Source: Mermis nigrescens
Taxonomy: Eukaryota; Nematoda; Enoplea; Mermithida; Mermithidae
DNA length: 64,000 bases
Assembly: GCA_036768485.1 (NCBI GenBank)
Contig: JAVLUZ010000652.1
Span: forward strand, 329,065 to 393,064
Direction: 5' to 3'
The position numbers were made by a program, and so were the translations under genes. This document shows, piece after piece, positions 1 to 44,211 of this stretch. The notes beneath the pieces are model-generated. The model had not been told where the DNA came from and did not search any database. It worked only from the letters and a program-made list of their open reading frames with translations. Each line of letters begins with the position of its first letter. The stretch's first letter is position 1.

Positions 1-249
1 CTATGCTTCCTTCCATAATTTCAGCCCATATTATTTATTTCTGACAAATGTGTAAGTCCTTGATCGAGGCGTTTAATCGTCCCACCCAACAATTAAATCG
101 ACAGTTGCCTGTAACTTTGCAAGTACGGCTCAGGTTTCCCACCAAATTTTTTTTTCCGCGCTTCAATTCATCATGTTCTACCTGTTTGACACAAAAAATT
201 TGGCATTCCATATTCGTTTTGCTCCTTTTCTAAAAGTACCATATTCTTA

Positions 250-385
250 ACTTTAGCCCTGGTCCTGATTGATTGTCTGGATTTTACCCATTTGTCCTGA
301 GTCCTGTCCTGGTCTTGGTCCTGATTGATTGTCCGGATTTTACCCATTTTGTCCTGATCCTGGTCCTGGTTCCGGATTTTACCCA
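250..385. repeat. Minisatellite (TGTCCTGATCCTGG-like units)
   Basis: Repeated blocks built from TTGGTCCTGATTGATTGTC and GGATTTTACCCATTTTGTCC, about 50 bp per block, in the loop of the foldback element. Confidence 0.75.
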
Positions 386-524
386 AACCCAGAAATGGCT
401 AAACTTAAGAATATGGTACTTTTGGGAAAGGTGCAAAACGAATATGGAATGTTCAAATTTTTTGCCAAAATGGTAGAACATGATAAATTGAAGCGGAAAA
501 AAGTTTGGTGAAAAATCTTAGCTA

Positions 525-955
525 CGGCAGGTCGCCATGGTATGATTTGATCGCCAAGACACCCTCAGAATTATAGAATGGATGGTGCGCGCCGCGAGCG
601 CCGCTGCAGCGTGCCTCCATCATGTGCCATCATCTCTTTTTTCGCATTCAGCGCCATTAACTCTCCATCATCCCATTGATCTGGCGATGCGATTACCAGC
701 GCAATTTAGCTATTAATAGTGCCAACAAGGAAGCGCGCGTCGAATGCTGGCGCGCTTCCTTCTTGTTGGCGCTATTAATAGCTACATTGTCGCTCCGTGA
801 TCGCCAGATTAACGGGATGTGATGGAGGTTAATGGCGCTTGAATAGAAAACAAGAGATGATGGCGCATGATGGACGTGAACGCTGGCGCTCGCATGACGC
901 ACCATCCATTGATAATTTGAGGGTGATGGCGCGTCATCTTCCATGGCGACCACTG
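525..955. mobile_element. Tc1/mariner-type palindromic MITE
   Basis: Flanked by TA on both sides (523-524, 956-957). The 3' end reads GGTCGCCATGG-like when inverted and matches the 5' end. The interior is a long palindrome centred near 748, with arms containing the core AGCTATTAATAG. Same family as 23,187-23,653. Non-coding. Confidence 0.82.
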
Positions 956-1204
956 TACTTGCAAAGTTGCAGGCAACTCTCGATATGAGTATTGCATGGG
1001 ACGATTCAATGGCTCGATCCAAGGACTTACACATTTGTCAGAAATAATATGGGGCTGAAATTACTGAAGGAAGCATAGCAATGAAGGAGAAAAAGAAAAA
1101 AGGCGCGAGCTGTCTGAAATTTGAAAAGACTTAAAAAAATTTTCACATTTTTTTTGCATATTTTTTGGTTTTACTCAATAAGATATACGAAAATATAAGT
1201 TATT

Positions 1205-3160
1205 GCTTCTATTATACTCAGGCTTAGGCTTAGTATATCTGAAAAGGTGTTTCAAGCTGCTTAGTCGAGGTCGCTCCCGCTCAGGTCAATGTATAGATGC
1301 TTACATAGGTCGATGTATAGATGCTTAGGTCGATGTATAGATGCTTAGGTCGATGTATAGATGCTTAGGTCGATTTATAGATGCTTAGGTCGATGTATAA
1401 ATGCTTAGGTCGACGTGAATTGGGTATCTACATGTGATTCTGCATTCAGCTGTTTGGCCCCTCTACAGCTAAAGCGAGACACATCTGGAAGGTGCGGTTT
1501 TTTAAAAGATAGATAATTAAAAAAGATTCTGCAGACTTTCGTTTACATTCAATACCGAGTTTGTAATGAGCGTGTAAAGTTTTTACTTGACGTTATCACA
1601 TTGGTAAACAAATCTTTGATGGTTATTTTTAACCTCCTTGTACACAACTCAGCATACATCCTCATACAATTTAATGGTACAAATTTGTAGAGAATTAACT
1701 TTTCTAAATATATAGATTTTTGTTTTTTTATAATTTCGCATTAGTTCTCAAGTGGTGAGTGTGAAGTGTCAATATTTTGCACGCAGGATATTATTTGTTT
1801 CACATATACACAATATATTAATGTACTGTAGTTTGCGACCTAACCGAGAAATAATTTATTGCTGGAAACGCGGCAATTAGGAAAGGATGCGGAATTTTCG
1901 CACTTTACCGGAATTTTTCGTTTTCTCCTGAAAACACTTTTTTCTGCCATTTCAAAGGTCGCCGATTCCAAAATCAATCATTTCGCGCTGAAAACACTAT
2001 ATCATGAAAATTTTCAACACAAAATATGGAAATCTTATGTATTTAATAACCATTCTTACGTCGATATAAGCATCTATACATCGACCTAAGCATCTATATA
2101 TACATCGACCTAAGCATCTATACATACATCGACCTAAGCATCTATACATCGACCTAAGCATCTATACATCGACCTAAGCGGATCTATACATCGACCTAAG
2201 CATCTATACATCGACCTAAGCATCTATACATCGACCTAAGCATCTATACATTGACCTGAGCGGGAGCGACCTCGACCTAAGCAGCATAAAGCACCTTTTC
2301 AGATATACTAAGCCTAAGCCTAAGTATATTAGAAGCAAAAACTTAGATTTTCCTATATCTTATGAAGTCAAAAACCGAAAAAACATGAAAAAATGAAAAT
2401 TTTTTAAAGTTTTTTTTTAAAATTTCAAACAGAAAAAAATAATAGTTTCCGCGCAAAATGATTGGTTTTTTGGAATCACCGACCTTTAAAATGCCAGAAA
2501 AAGTTATTTTAACGAAAAAATAAAAAATTCCGGTAAAGTGCAAAATGCCCAAGGATGCATGAGCTGTGGCGGATCTAGGATTTCCCTAATGGGGGCGGTA
2601 CCCCTATGGGGGGCGGAACCCTGACTTAGGCGGAAAAATTAGCTGTTTTAACCCAAAAATCGCTAAAAATCGCTCGGAAATCCTAATTCTGCGCACTATT
2701 TAGGGCCGATGGGGGGGCGGCCGCTTCCCCCCCCCCCCCCTCCCCCCTCTAAATCCGCCCCTGTGCATGAGAGTAATAAAACATACGGACGTGATTTTAT
2801 GCCTTTTCAACCAATAATCCTTAACTTAGAAGTCGAAAAAACTGTCGAAAAACCATGTGAGTGAAAAAAACTTCGAAAAAATTTTTTTCAAAGATTTTTT
2901 TCACTCTCATGGTTGACAGATCGTGTTTTCAACATCTACGTTATAGATTATTGCTTGAAAAGGCATAAAATCAGGTTTTTTGAAAATTTGACATTTCAAC
3001 ATCTAATCATCTATATACATCGACCTGAGCATCTATACATCGACCTAAGCATCTATACGTCGACCTGAGCGGGAGCGACCTCGACCTAAGCAGCTTTAAA
3101 CACCTTTTCAGATATACTAAGCCTAAGCCTAAGTATAATAGAAGTAAAAACGGCTAATAT
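1205..3160. mobile_element. Composite foldback with 20-bp tandem arms
   Basis: The left arm (about 1,205-1,430) carries tandem copies of GGTCGATGTATAGATGCTTA. About 2,055-2,335 is its inverted complement, and a third, shorter copy lies at about 3,005-3,155. All share the cap GAGCGGGAGCGACCTCGAC (or its complement) and the flank AGATATACTAAGCCTAAGCC. An inner inverted pair (1,857-2,030 and 2,400-2,555) surrounds the right array. A piece related to the 38-53 kb repeat lies at 1,556-1,775. Confidence 0.75.
2564..2763. mobile_element. hAT-type MITE, family D
   Basis: TIRs CTGTGGCGGATCTAGG and CTAAATCCGCCCCTG, with perfect 8-bp target duplication TGCATGAG on both sides. Inserted in the inner arm of the foldback. 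Related copies at 57,491, 59,882 and (partial) 36,130. Confidence 0.9.
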
Positions 3161-5354
3161 TGAGAATAGCCCAGTTCGTCTTAATTAATTTGTTATCCTT
3201 AAACACATGAAGTTCAACACCCTGTAACTCGGTCAATAATGCCGACCGACATCTAATTCTTTCAGATTTGAATTCCTTGACCCTTAATTAGATTAAATCA
3301 TCCATGCAAAGTTAATTTCTAGGAGGTCACCTTATTCTCAACTCAATATTAGCCAAACATACGGTCAATACAATAAAAAACGTACAGCAAAAGGCGACGA
3401 GCGAGTCTTAAAAATGATGATTAAGGCTCGCCCTCTAATGAATTTGGTTAAGTCGACATCAATTTATCTAGATTCGAATACATTTAAGTTAGGGAAAGAA
3501 AAACAGATATACGTATAAAAAATCGAATTTCTGTAAATTAGAACGAAGAAGAGGAACAACTAGCTTAAAGGGGTTTGTGCAGCGAGTAGTACTCATTTTT
3601 ATTAAGCACAAAAAATCTGTCATGGAAAGACAAGATTTTTGGCACTTATATGCAGTTTATTGCCCATCGAATTTTTCTATCTTTTTTAACATTAGGGTAT
3701 ATACAGCATTATGGTAAAGATATCACGGCTTAGCCCATGTCTGGTACCATTCTGAATTCTCAAGCAATCTCAGAAACCACATTAATTCCGTTATATAGGA
3801 AAAGGATAAGCCTTTATCGTGCTTAGATGCTTATACAATGGTATTTCGATGCTTCGGCATGGGTGATGTTCATAGGCAAGTGTTTAACTTCTCGGAGTGT
3901 CGGGCTGGTGGCCGAATGGATGGCGTGTCTATCTTTGATGCCAGAGGTTGGAGGTTCGATCTTTGCTATAATCAAATTGTTTTCCTCAACCGTCGCACGG
4001 CCTTATATACCACTAATGTTAAAAAATCAAGTAAAAATTCGATAGGCCATTAAATGTACCAGTACCTTACGAATGACGATTCAACTTTAAGGCGCTTTTT
4101 TCACAAAATTTTCCTTGGAGCTCTGCCCCGACTCTGCTTGAGGAGTGCTTGAGCGCGCCTTACCAGACCCTCAGCCCCGGAAGACAGTTTATCTCTTGGA
4201 TTTTCACCAAAGGTGAAAAAATTTTCGACGCTCGGTGCCATTATGCTTCTTGACATGACAATCTGCTTAGCTCCAAGTGCGTGGTTGAAATGCTTAACAT
4301 TCAGTCATTATAATGACTAAAGCATATTTTGCGTCTGATGAGGCTGATTTCAGGATTAAAATGCGGCCGATTTGATGAAAATTTGAACGTCATAATTTAA
4401 GTTAAAGCTGCTCTTTTTACAAAATTTTCCAGGGCTGTACCCCGTAGCTCGGTGGGGGAGGGGGCGCTTAAGCGCGCCACATTAGACTTCCAGCCCCAGA
4501 AGAGTGGCTATCACTTGGATTCTCAACATATTTTAGGTACTTGGGTAGCAAAAAATTTAATGTTATTTAAAAAATTTTGAAATTTCCAAAGTGTGCATCT
4601 CTGTAATTGTGCATCCCTGTGGTTGCAAAATTTCTTCTCCAACTCATCCTTTGGTCCCCTTTGTATTTTAAAAATTTTTGGCACTTTATAATTTCACCCC
4701 CCCCTCCCCAGAATTCCCACGCTCTGCATGTATGGTATGGTCCCCCTTCCTTCGAAACAATATCTCACAGAGCTTAAATAAACAATACACCGTTTGCGCG
4801 CGCGCATAAATGTGTGTTTGTACGTATGTATTTGTGTCATACATGAGCAAGATAGAGGTGGCTAGAGGGGGTGAAATCCAGAAATGCTCATACAGTAAAT
4901 TGTCATTGTTTTTTGTACAGGGTCTGCTTGCCTAAGTATTTACAAATACTGTTCCCATAAATCGACGTACATTTTGTACACGCAAATTTAATGTGCTATA
5001 ATGTGGTACATTAGCACGGTATGCGCGGTGAACTGGACTTCTTGATCCTCATTAGTGAAGTTTAGACAATTCGTGTATTTCTAGCGATGTAAAATACACA
5101 AATTTATCAATATGGCGCGAAGCGCCGGAAACTTTGATATTTTTGCCGTTTTTTTGGTAGAATTTTTGACCTATTTCCTGCAGTAAGCTTAAAAATTGTT
5201 TTGCAGCGCCTTTTGTTTTCTCAAAATCGCTTGACAGTACCTGATTCACCAAAACTTCAGGTTTGGGTAATACCCCCTCTCACCCCCCCCCGATGCCCAT
5301 GTGTGATGCGTGTATTTGCTCACCTAATTTTTCAAGTGCGGATTATTTTTCCAG
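3160..5354. other. Non-coding upstream region with old repeats
   Basis: No convincing exon. Contains a weak tRNA-like unit (about 3,890-3,985), two copies of family H (about 4,080-4,225 and 4,390-4,545; a third at 6,150-6,275), and a reversed family E end (about 4,540-4,740). The Nup133 promoter and any first non-coding exon should lie here, but no core element is identifiable. Confidence 0.5.
3890..3985 (+). repeat. Degenerate tRNA-like (SINE-type) unit
   Basis: Contains GGTGGCCGAATGG (A-box-like) and GGAGGTTCGATC (imperfect B-box) at tRNA spacing. No full cloverleaf can be drawn. Probably a SINE head or tRNA pseudogene. Confidence 0.35.
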
Positions 5355-5399
5355 CTTTTATCGAACATTTACTCCAACTTAACTTACTGCAAGCATAAT

Positions 5400-37348
<31,949 letters not shown>

Positions 37349-38100
37349 CAGCGCGCGCGGCGCCTTGTTTGAAACTTTTCGTTGCTCCGTTTGTACGTAA
37401 AGTTTGCGTTCAGTAAAAGTACTTGAGCATTCCATTATCGTATGCGCATGTCAGGTAAAACGACCATACGCTACTACATTAATCCATTGACACGTGATGC
37501 GCATGTTAGAACAACAGGAATTCAACGCATATATTGAAGGTACATGATAACTGAAGGGAACCGGTCCGAGCTCTGCACGTAAAACTGCTATGTGAGGAGT
37601 CAGCGCTGATATAGGCTATTGGGTTCGCCCAATAGCACCGGTTTTATGTGCGTGTATGCGCGTTAATATATTCGCTGCAAGGCTCGCATAAGACAGCTCA
37701 GTCCGAGCTGGTGACTATACAACGAACACATGGTCAGCCCGTAGTGCGTTAAGTGTATATTGATCCAAGAGTATAGTACATAATATTATAAAGGGCTCGA
37801 CAGACGGGCAAATAGACACGCAGAGTAACCTAAAATGAAAAAGTATGTTATAGTATTACGATTATATATTAACCACTACCGGATGTGACACGCATATTTA
37901 CTATGTACGTAGTGCACAGTTAGAGCTGCTGCATTAGATCAATTAAAATCACGCAGGATCGAGTTGTCTGGACTGGAATTGAAAATTTTCTTTTTCCATT
38001 TATAATTACTGCTGAGGCTATTGTTTAAGCATTTATGACTCGTCGAATAATTAGATTCGAAATTTCAAAGTTTTTCACGCTGGAGGCGTTTCAAAACATG
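37349..38100. other. Intergenic sequence after Nup133
   Basis: No gene recognised. No clear AATAAA follows the Nup133 stop within the first few hundred bases, so the 3' UTR end is not placed. Confidence 0.4.
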
Positions 38101-38159
38101 TGTAAACCGAAATCTTGCCACAGCGTTCATCACTTTTGTCGAAAATACTAGTTGTAAAC

Positions 38160-39000
38160 AACACTTACACTCAGATCCGTAATCCTGACGTTGCATAGAA
38201 CTTTTTGAGAAAAAATATCAAGATTTCGCGAACCTCCTTAACTAATCTTAATTTTCAGTGTAAACTTTACACAACATACCGGGCAGAAAGTAAACATACA
38301 CTCAGGTCCGTAATCCTGACCTTTCGGGACATATTTTGAAGAAAAAGTTCATGCTTTACAACGCTCTACAAATAAAATAAATTTGTAATGTAAATTTTAC
38401 ACATCAAGAACGGATGAATAGTGCAAACATCACGCAACTACTAAGTGTAGAGAATGACTAACAGTCTGATTCGTAATTCCGACGTTACGTAGCACATTTC
38501 GAAAAAATAAGCCTCCGCAAGCCTCTAGGACTCAGATTAATTTTTAATGTAAGTTTTACACAACTACTAAGTGTTAAGAAAACATGCAGCCAGATTTGTA
38601 ATCCTGACCTTACGGAACATATTTCGAAAATGATTTACGTTCTGCAACGCTCTTGATGTAAAATAAATTTGTAGTGTAAACTTTGCACATTAAGAATAAA
38701 TGAATAGTGCAAACCTTACAGAACTACGGCTGTAGAGAAAATCTAACAGGCAGATTTGTAATTCTAACATTACATAGAACATTTTGAAAAAATTCAGCTT
38801 CCACAGCGCTTTAGAACTTGAATTAACTTTCAGTGTAAACTCTACACAACTACCGAGTGTAAAGAAGATTTCAGTTAAAGATTCGTGACTGTGATATTGC
38901 TCTGGGATTACGATCAATGTTTATGAAAAAATTGGCTTTACACAATGGCCTGCAGACAAATAAATATTGGATGTAAACCACTTTTCACTACTGTTGAGTG
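38160..39000. repeat. Diverged ~140-bp satellite
   Basis: Six units, each marked by TCCGTAATCCTGAC-like sequence (about 38,179, 38,315, 38,470, 38,594, 38,753, 38,882) and a GTGTAAAC...ACACAACTAC segment. Inverted counterparts lie at about 42,330-42,760 and 51,230-51,680. Confidence 0.75.
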
Positions 39001-39488
39001 TAAACAATCGTGCCAAACTGACGTATCATGTTTTACCCTGGTAAATTTTAAGATTTTTGATTATGTCCAGACTTATAACTAAAGAAGTTGTCAGAAAAAA
39101 CAAGACAGAAACACGCTTAACGCCCCCGCATTTTGACTTTACACCTCCTGAAATGGCTGGATATTGATGTAAACAACCACAATTTGCAATGACGTATACC
39201 CTTAGGAAGTACTGTATTTATCCTACTTATTACGACTGGCGTACAAAAAAAGGGACAAAAATGTATTTTTCATCATCCACTGCATTGTAAACTTTAAAAA
39301 TCTGAAGCAATAGTCTGTTTCACATAACTTCGTGCATGAATTCTAAGAATTTTCATCGACAGTAAGCCGAGGGTTACGAAAATATACATATGGCAGTCAA
39401 ATGCTGTGATCGCGATCTGTCAGCGTATTTTCGGAGATAATTTTAAAATTTATGACCGAACTTGTGTGAAAGAGACCGGTTCGAGCTA

Positions 39489-39676
39489 CAGTCAAGACCA
39501 CAAGTAACGTCGCTCAAGCGCATGTCCTACAGGCGCCTGGCAGTCAAAGTGGCAGGCATCGCACAAGCAATTTTCTTTCGACGCGCCTGTTTACCAATAT
39601 AAAATTTTGGCCGATTCACAGGCGCCTGTTGCCTGCCGTGCCTGCGCTTGCGTGACGTTACTTGTGGTCTTGACTG
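39489..39676. mobile_element. Tc1/mariner-type MITE
   Basis: TA on both sides; TIRs CAGTCAAGACCACAAGTAAC with nearly 35 bp of inverted match. 188 bp, non-coding; inserted in the left arm of the giant repeat. A different family from 23,187. Confidence 0.92.
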
Positions 39677-40312
39677 TAGTTTGTAGCCTTTGAATTGTAA
39701 TATGTTTGTTTGTGGAAAAATTCTGTTACGCAAAATATTTGAGATACTGACCAATCAAAGAAGGTAAGAAAATGTGTTTTTTCACCCCATGTTTAACCCC
39801 TGGTTTCGATTTTTACACCTCCAGAAATAACTCAATATTAAGTTTATTCAAAGACGATTTGCTGCGACGTGTTGTCCATGGAACGTACTTTAATCATAGG
39901 TAACGCGTTAGCGCGTACCTATAATATACTTGGGTAACCCAAACATATGTATGCGGCCCCTTTACACCTATAACGGGACATTTCTGTATTGTGCGGTTTG
40001 TTTAAAAAGATATATAGTAAAAAAAGTCGCTGCACGTATTTTTTTGTTCTTTCAAAATTAGTACCCAATGTGTAAAGAGCGTGTAAAGTTTTATTGTAAC
40101 GTAACAACATCTACTTTTTTAAATTTTGGTCGGTTATCAAACTTTCCTAACTCAGTTTTGCAATCTTTCTAATCTGACTTTTTAAGATGTAGACAATTGA
40201 GTAGGCTCAAAACTTCTTTTTGGTTTTCTCGAAAAGTGACTTATTTCCAGAGTGGCAGTGTAAAGAGTGTAAAGAATCTGAGGGTAAAATGACACATTCC
40301 GGCCTGCATTTG

Positions 40313-40494
40313 CAGGCGCATATCTCTGGGGGAATGGGCGGGGCTTCGGCGGTCCCCCAACATTCAGAAAAATCGAGAAAATGGAGACTTATTTTTTAAA
40401 CGTTATTTTGTGCTATTTTTGGTTTTTTTGGGCTTAGTACCCCCAAAACATGGTGTTGGTCCCCTCCAAAATAGGACGGCCAGCTACGTGCCTG
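40313..40494 (+). mobile_element. hAT-type MITE, family B copy 5
   Basis: Ends CAGGCGCATATCTCTGGGG and CCAGCTACGTGCCTG; flanks TGCATTTG and AGTATTTG (6/8). The related repeat copy at 50.4 kb lacks the insert. Confidence 0.88.
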
Positions 40495-40812
40495 AGTATT
40501 TGGTCTGTCAATAATTTCGATTATGAGTCCCAGAAATTTTTTCGTGCATAAATGTACTACGACTCGAGGGCTACTTTCGGCTTACCGCAAACTTTCACGT
40601 CCTTTTTACTATACAATGAACAATTTTGAGGTTTTTAATTTTTCCTATATGAACTGGGAGGGCTCAGAACATGAGACATAGCTTATTAGAAAGAACATTA
40701 AATTTTCTAGCTATTTACTAAAAAAATTTGAAATATGTCAGAAACTCATAGAATAATACCTGAAAATATCAAAAGCTACAGTATGACAACCTTCCTGGCG
40801 GCCACACTGAAA

Positions 40813-40974
40813 CAGGTACGTAGCTGGCCCTCATATTTCGGGGGGACCAACACCAATTTTGAGGGGTCTAAGCCAGAAATAGCACAAAACAACGTGTGAA
40901 AAAAACATATTTTTCCGTTTTTTTCTGAATTTTGGGGGTCCGGACCCCCCATTCCCCCCACAGCTACGTGCCTG
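40813..40974 (-). mobile_element. hAT-type MITE, family B copy 6
   Basis: Ends CAGGTACGTAGCTGGCC and CAGCTACGTGCCTG; flanks CACTGAAA and TATTGAAA (6/8). Opposite orientation to copy 5, about 320 bp away. Confidence 0.88.
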
Positions 40975-43900
40975 TATTGAAAAAGTATAATTCTTTAGTA
41001 AATTAGACAAATAGTGTATCATTCGAACGAACTTTTTTTGGGCTTTCTAAAATGTGCTTAAACCTTTAAAAATATAAAAAATAGCGCGAGTAAAATGCAT
41101 GTCTTATTGGGGCAGCCATATTGGAAAAAAATTAATTAGAAATTGCAGGACGAACTATTCAAAAAAAGTAAAACCAAAAATGGTGAAATTTAGAGCACAA
41201 AAATAATCTAACTATTCTGCTATTTTTTAAAATATGAAACTTAACCTGTATATTGTAGTGACCAAGCAAAGTTTTAGCACTTTTTCGAGCCTAGCATACT
41301 GTAGACATAAGCTAGCTATACTTTTTTTGGCAAAAATAGTTTATTCTAAAATTGTCTATCTAAAACAGTTTATTTCATAAAAATCCGTTCAGTGGTTCTT
41401 GAGTTCATCTCAAAAAACCTCGCTTCACTGAAATAAGTTATTCGACTGTGAGAAGGTTCATCGGCTCTGACCGACTGTCACACTGTAGGCATGTTAAAAC
41501 ATGAAACATGGACTAATTTTTGAGCAAGCTGAATGAATTGTGATCATTTATTGAATTTATTTTATTAATAAATACCAGCGGATCAAAAGTTACACGCATA
41601 AATCTACTCAAATTCTCAAATTGCGTGAAAAACGAAGTTAGATCTAGGGGTTTTAACTTTACACTCTAGTGGATGGTGTAAAATAACAGATTTCGTCTAT
41701 GAAATCTCTTCCAACTTTTCCGCTCCTGATAAGTCGGGATAAATTGAATATAACAGAAATAAAGTACCTCTGAAGGGCTACACATCGCAGCAAATTGCAT
41801 TAAAAAATACGCAATATTGAATTATTTATTGAGGGTGTAAAGTTCGAAATCAGGGGTGTAAAAGGGGCGAAAAACACTTTTTTCCCCTATTTTGATTAGC
41901 AAATATCTCAAATATTCTGCGAAACAAAACTTTTCCACATAAATGGGGAGTTAAGTTCAGATTTTAAAAGTTTACAATGGGGTATATGGTGGAAAATTCG
42001 TTTTTGTCCGTATTTTTGTTCGCCACCTTCTCCATTAGAAGTCGCAGTAAATCAAATGGAATGAAAATAAAGTACTTTGTAAGGGGTACACGTCGCAGCA
42101 AATTACGCTTATTTACATCAATATTTAGCTTTTCCGGGAAGTCTAAAGTCCAAAATTGGTGTGTTAAACGTGTTTCTGTCTTGTTTTTTTGCCAACTCCT
42201 CCGAACATGAATCTGGACATGACCTCCAAGTCTAAAAATGTATCAATAATCGAATGTGAAACGCGAGTTGGGCGCGTTTGTTTATACTCAACATTGGTGT
42301 AAAGTGGATTAGATCTAATATTTATTTATCATCAGGTCATTATGGAAATTAAATTTTTTTATAAATAATAATCGTAATATCAGAATTATTCCAGAGCCTT
42401 GCGGAAGCTTAATTTTCGTCGAAATGTTCTAGCTTAACGTCAGAATTATGAATCTGACTGTAAGTCTAGCTCTACACCCACCCACTAGTTGTGTAAAGTT
42501 TACACTATTAATTTATTGTAAATGTCTAGTTAACATTGCAAATTTATTTCACTTCCAGAGCGTTGCAGAACGTGAAATTTTTCAAAATATGTTCCGTAAG
42601 GTCAGGATTACGTATCTGACTATATGTTTTCTTTACACCCAGTAGTTATGTAAAGTTTACGACAAGAATTAAATTAAGTTTCAGTGCGTTGCCGAAGCTT
42701 TTTTCCAAAGTGATCTATGTAACGCCAAGATTACGACTTTGAGCGTAAGTGTCGTGTACGCTCAATAATTGCGTACAGCTTTATGCTTAAAACTTTTGAC
42801 CTAAATAAATAATGTGAGGTTGACTTGTTTAAAACAGAATAATGCCGATGTTTAGAACAATATTGTTTTTTGCGTTCTTGGACTGCAGTCATTATTAGTG
42901 GCCTGTGTTTACTGACTGAGTTACGTCAAATCATGCTGATTAAAGAGTAGAGTGCTAGCAAAGAAAAATGCTCCGATGGAACAAAAAAGAAGAATATACT
43001 TGAGATTGTGGATTATTAAGGATGTAAGACGGAGTGGACTAGGAAAAAGCTACCTATGTATATGCGCTTAAATCGCAAAATCTGCTAAAAATCAGACTTT
43101 CTCCAAGCAACGCAAAAAATCGAAGTATATTCTGCGGCCTGCAGATTGAATAAACTATTTAAGCAAAAAAACGATTAAAAAAGCAGCAACTTAGCTATGC
43201 AGTAGCTATAGGAAATTAAATGGAGTAAACTAGGAGCGACTTTTCAAGCCAATTGTATTAAATAGCAAACATAGATGCATTCAAGGCAATTAAGGAAATT
43301 GTTGGTTTAAGGCAGCAGGAAACGCATAAGCTTACTGGGAAACAGACTATGCATCTTGGCACATTTGCATGCCCGCAACGATTGTGTACACTAATCAATT
43401 GACGCCATGTTTGCTTGCTATAATGCTCATGATAAAAAGGAAAGCATCTTTAAATACAATTACAGTTAGTTTTCAATGAATCACGATACGAAGCAATTCA
43501 GCGTTGCAACCTGCAAGCAATTTACAGAAAGTAAACATTTTAGATTACGTTTATACACTCTTATGTGAAGCATTGAAAATTTTCCAAAGTATGTTACACT
43601 TTTTCAGAGGCCGCATAATATACTTTTATTTTTAGCGTTTAAAGAAAAGTCGTGTGACCGACCAAAATATTAAAAATCTATTTTAAAACGCTACAGTAAA
43701 ACTTTACACGCTCTTTACACATCAGATATCGATTTAAAAAAACATAAAAAAAGGCAGGGAATTTCTTATTATCTATCTTTTTAAAACCGCACAATACAGA
43801 AGTGTCCCAGTGTTGCAGTAGGGGTGGACGTATGTTGGGGGTAGCCAAGTAGCTACATATATAATAGGTACGCGCTAACGCGCTACCTATCAGCATTTGC

Positions 43901-44211
43901 CGTTAACATTCGCACGGTTTGTACAGGGACGGTTCCCATGACAAGTTTTAAAATCAAATGCAATTTCGCCAATCGGTAGATCTAGGCTCTGGATAAAAAG
44001 TGTAAAGTAGAACTCCGCAAAAATACTCCCAGGCTTTTATACCAAGCGTCAAAGTTACGGGTTCTAAATTTTTGCGAAAATTGACTTTTTCCGAATTTTT
44101 GAAATAACTCACACAAAACTTTATCGTTTTTATTAAAACTTCAACCAATTTACAGAGAAATGAACATTCTACATGCCAGCGAAAAAAATTATGCGGTAGC
44201 ATCATTATCAC

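Larger units (their letters stand above)
1..1079. mobile_element. Foldback element with long inverted arms, interrupted by a MITE
   Basis: Bases 1 to about 260 are the inverted complement of about 400-524 joined to 958-1079 (ends ctatgcttcctt and aaggaagcatag). The loop is a minisatellite (about 250-385). The right arm is split by the Tc1/mariner-like element at 525-955. The left end may extend past the window. No transposase frame is seen. Confidence 0.85.
38100..43888. mobile_element. Giant inverted repeat element (family G, copy 1)
   Basis: The left arm (about 38,160-39,900) is the diverged inverted complement of about 41,700-42,780, and 39,898-40,130 is inverted again at 43,656-43,888. 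Arms carry a ~140-bp satellite and many GTGTAAAG words. Contains three MITEs (39,489, 40,313, 40,813). No transposase frame survives. Its outer ends are not firmly set. Confidence 0.75.

Noticed and set aside
693..1034. 113-codon minus-strand frame
   Set aside because: Lies entirely in the palindromic MITE and foldback arm.
38160..39000. CRISPR-like spaced repeats
   Set aside because: Units are diverged, contiguous ~140-bp satellite copies in a eukaryotic context, with no constant short repeat and unique spacers.
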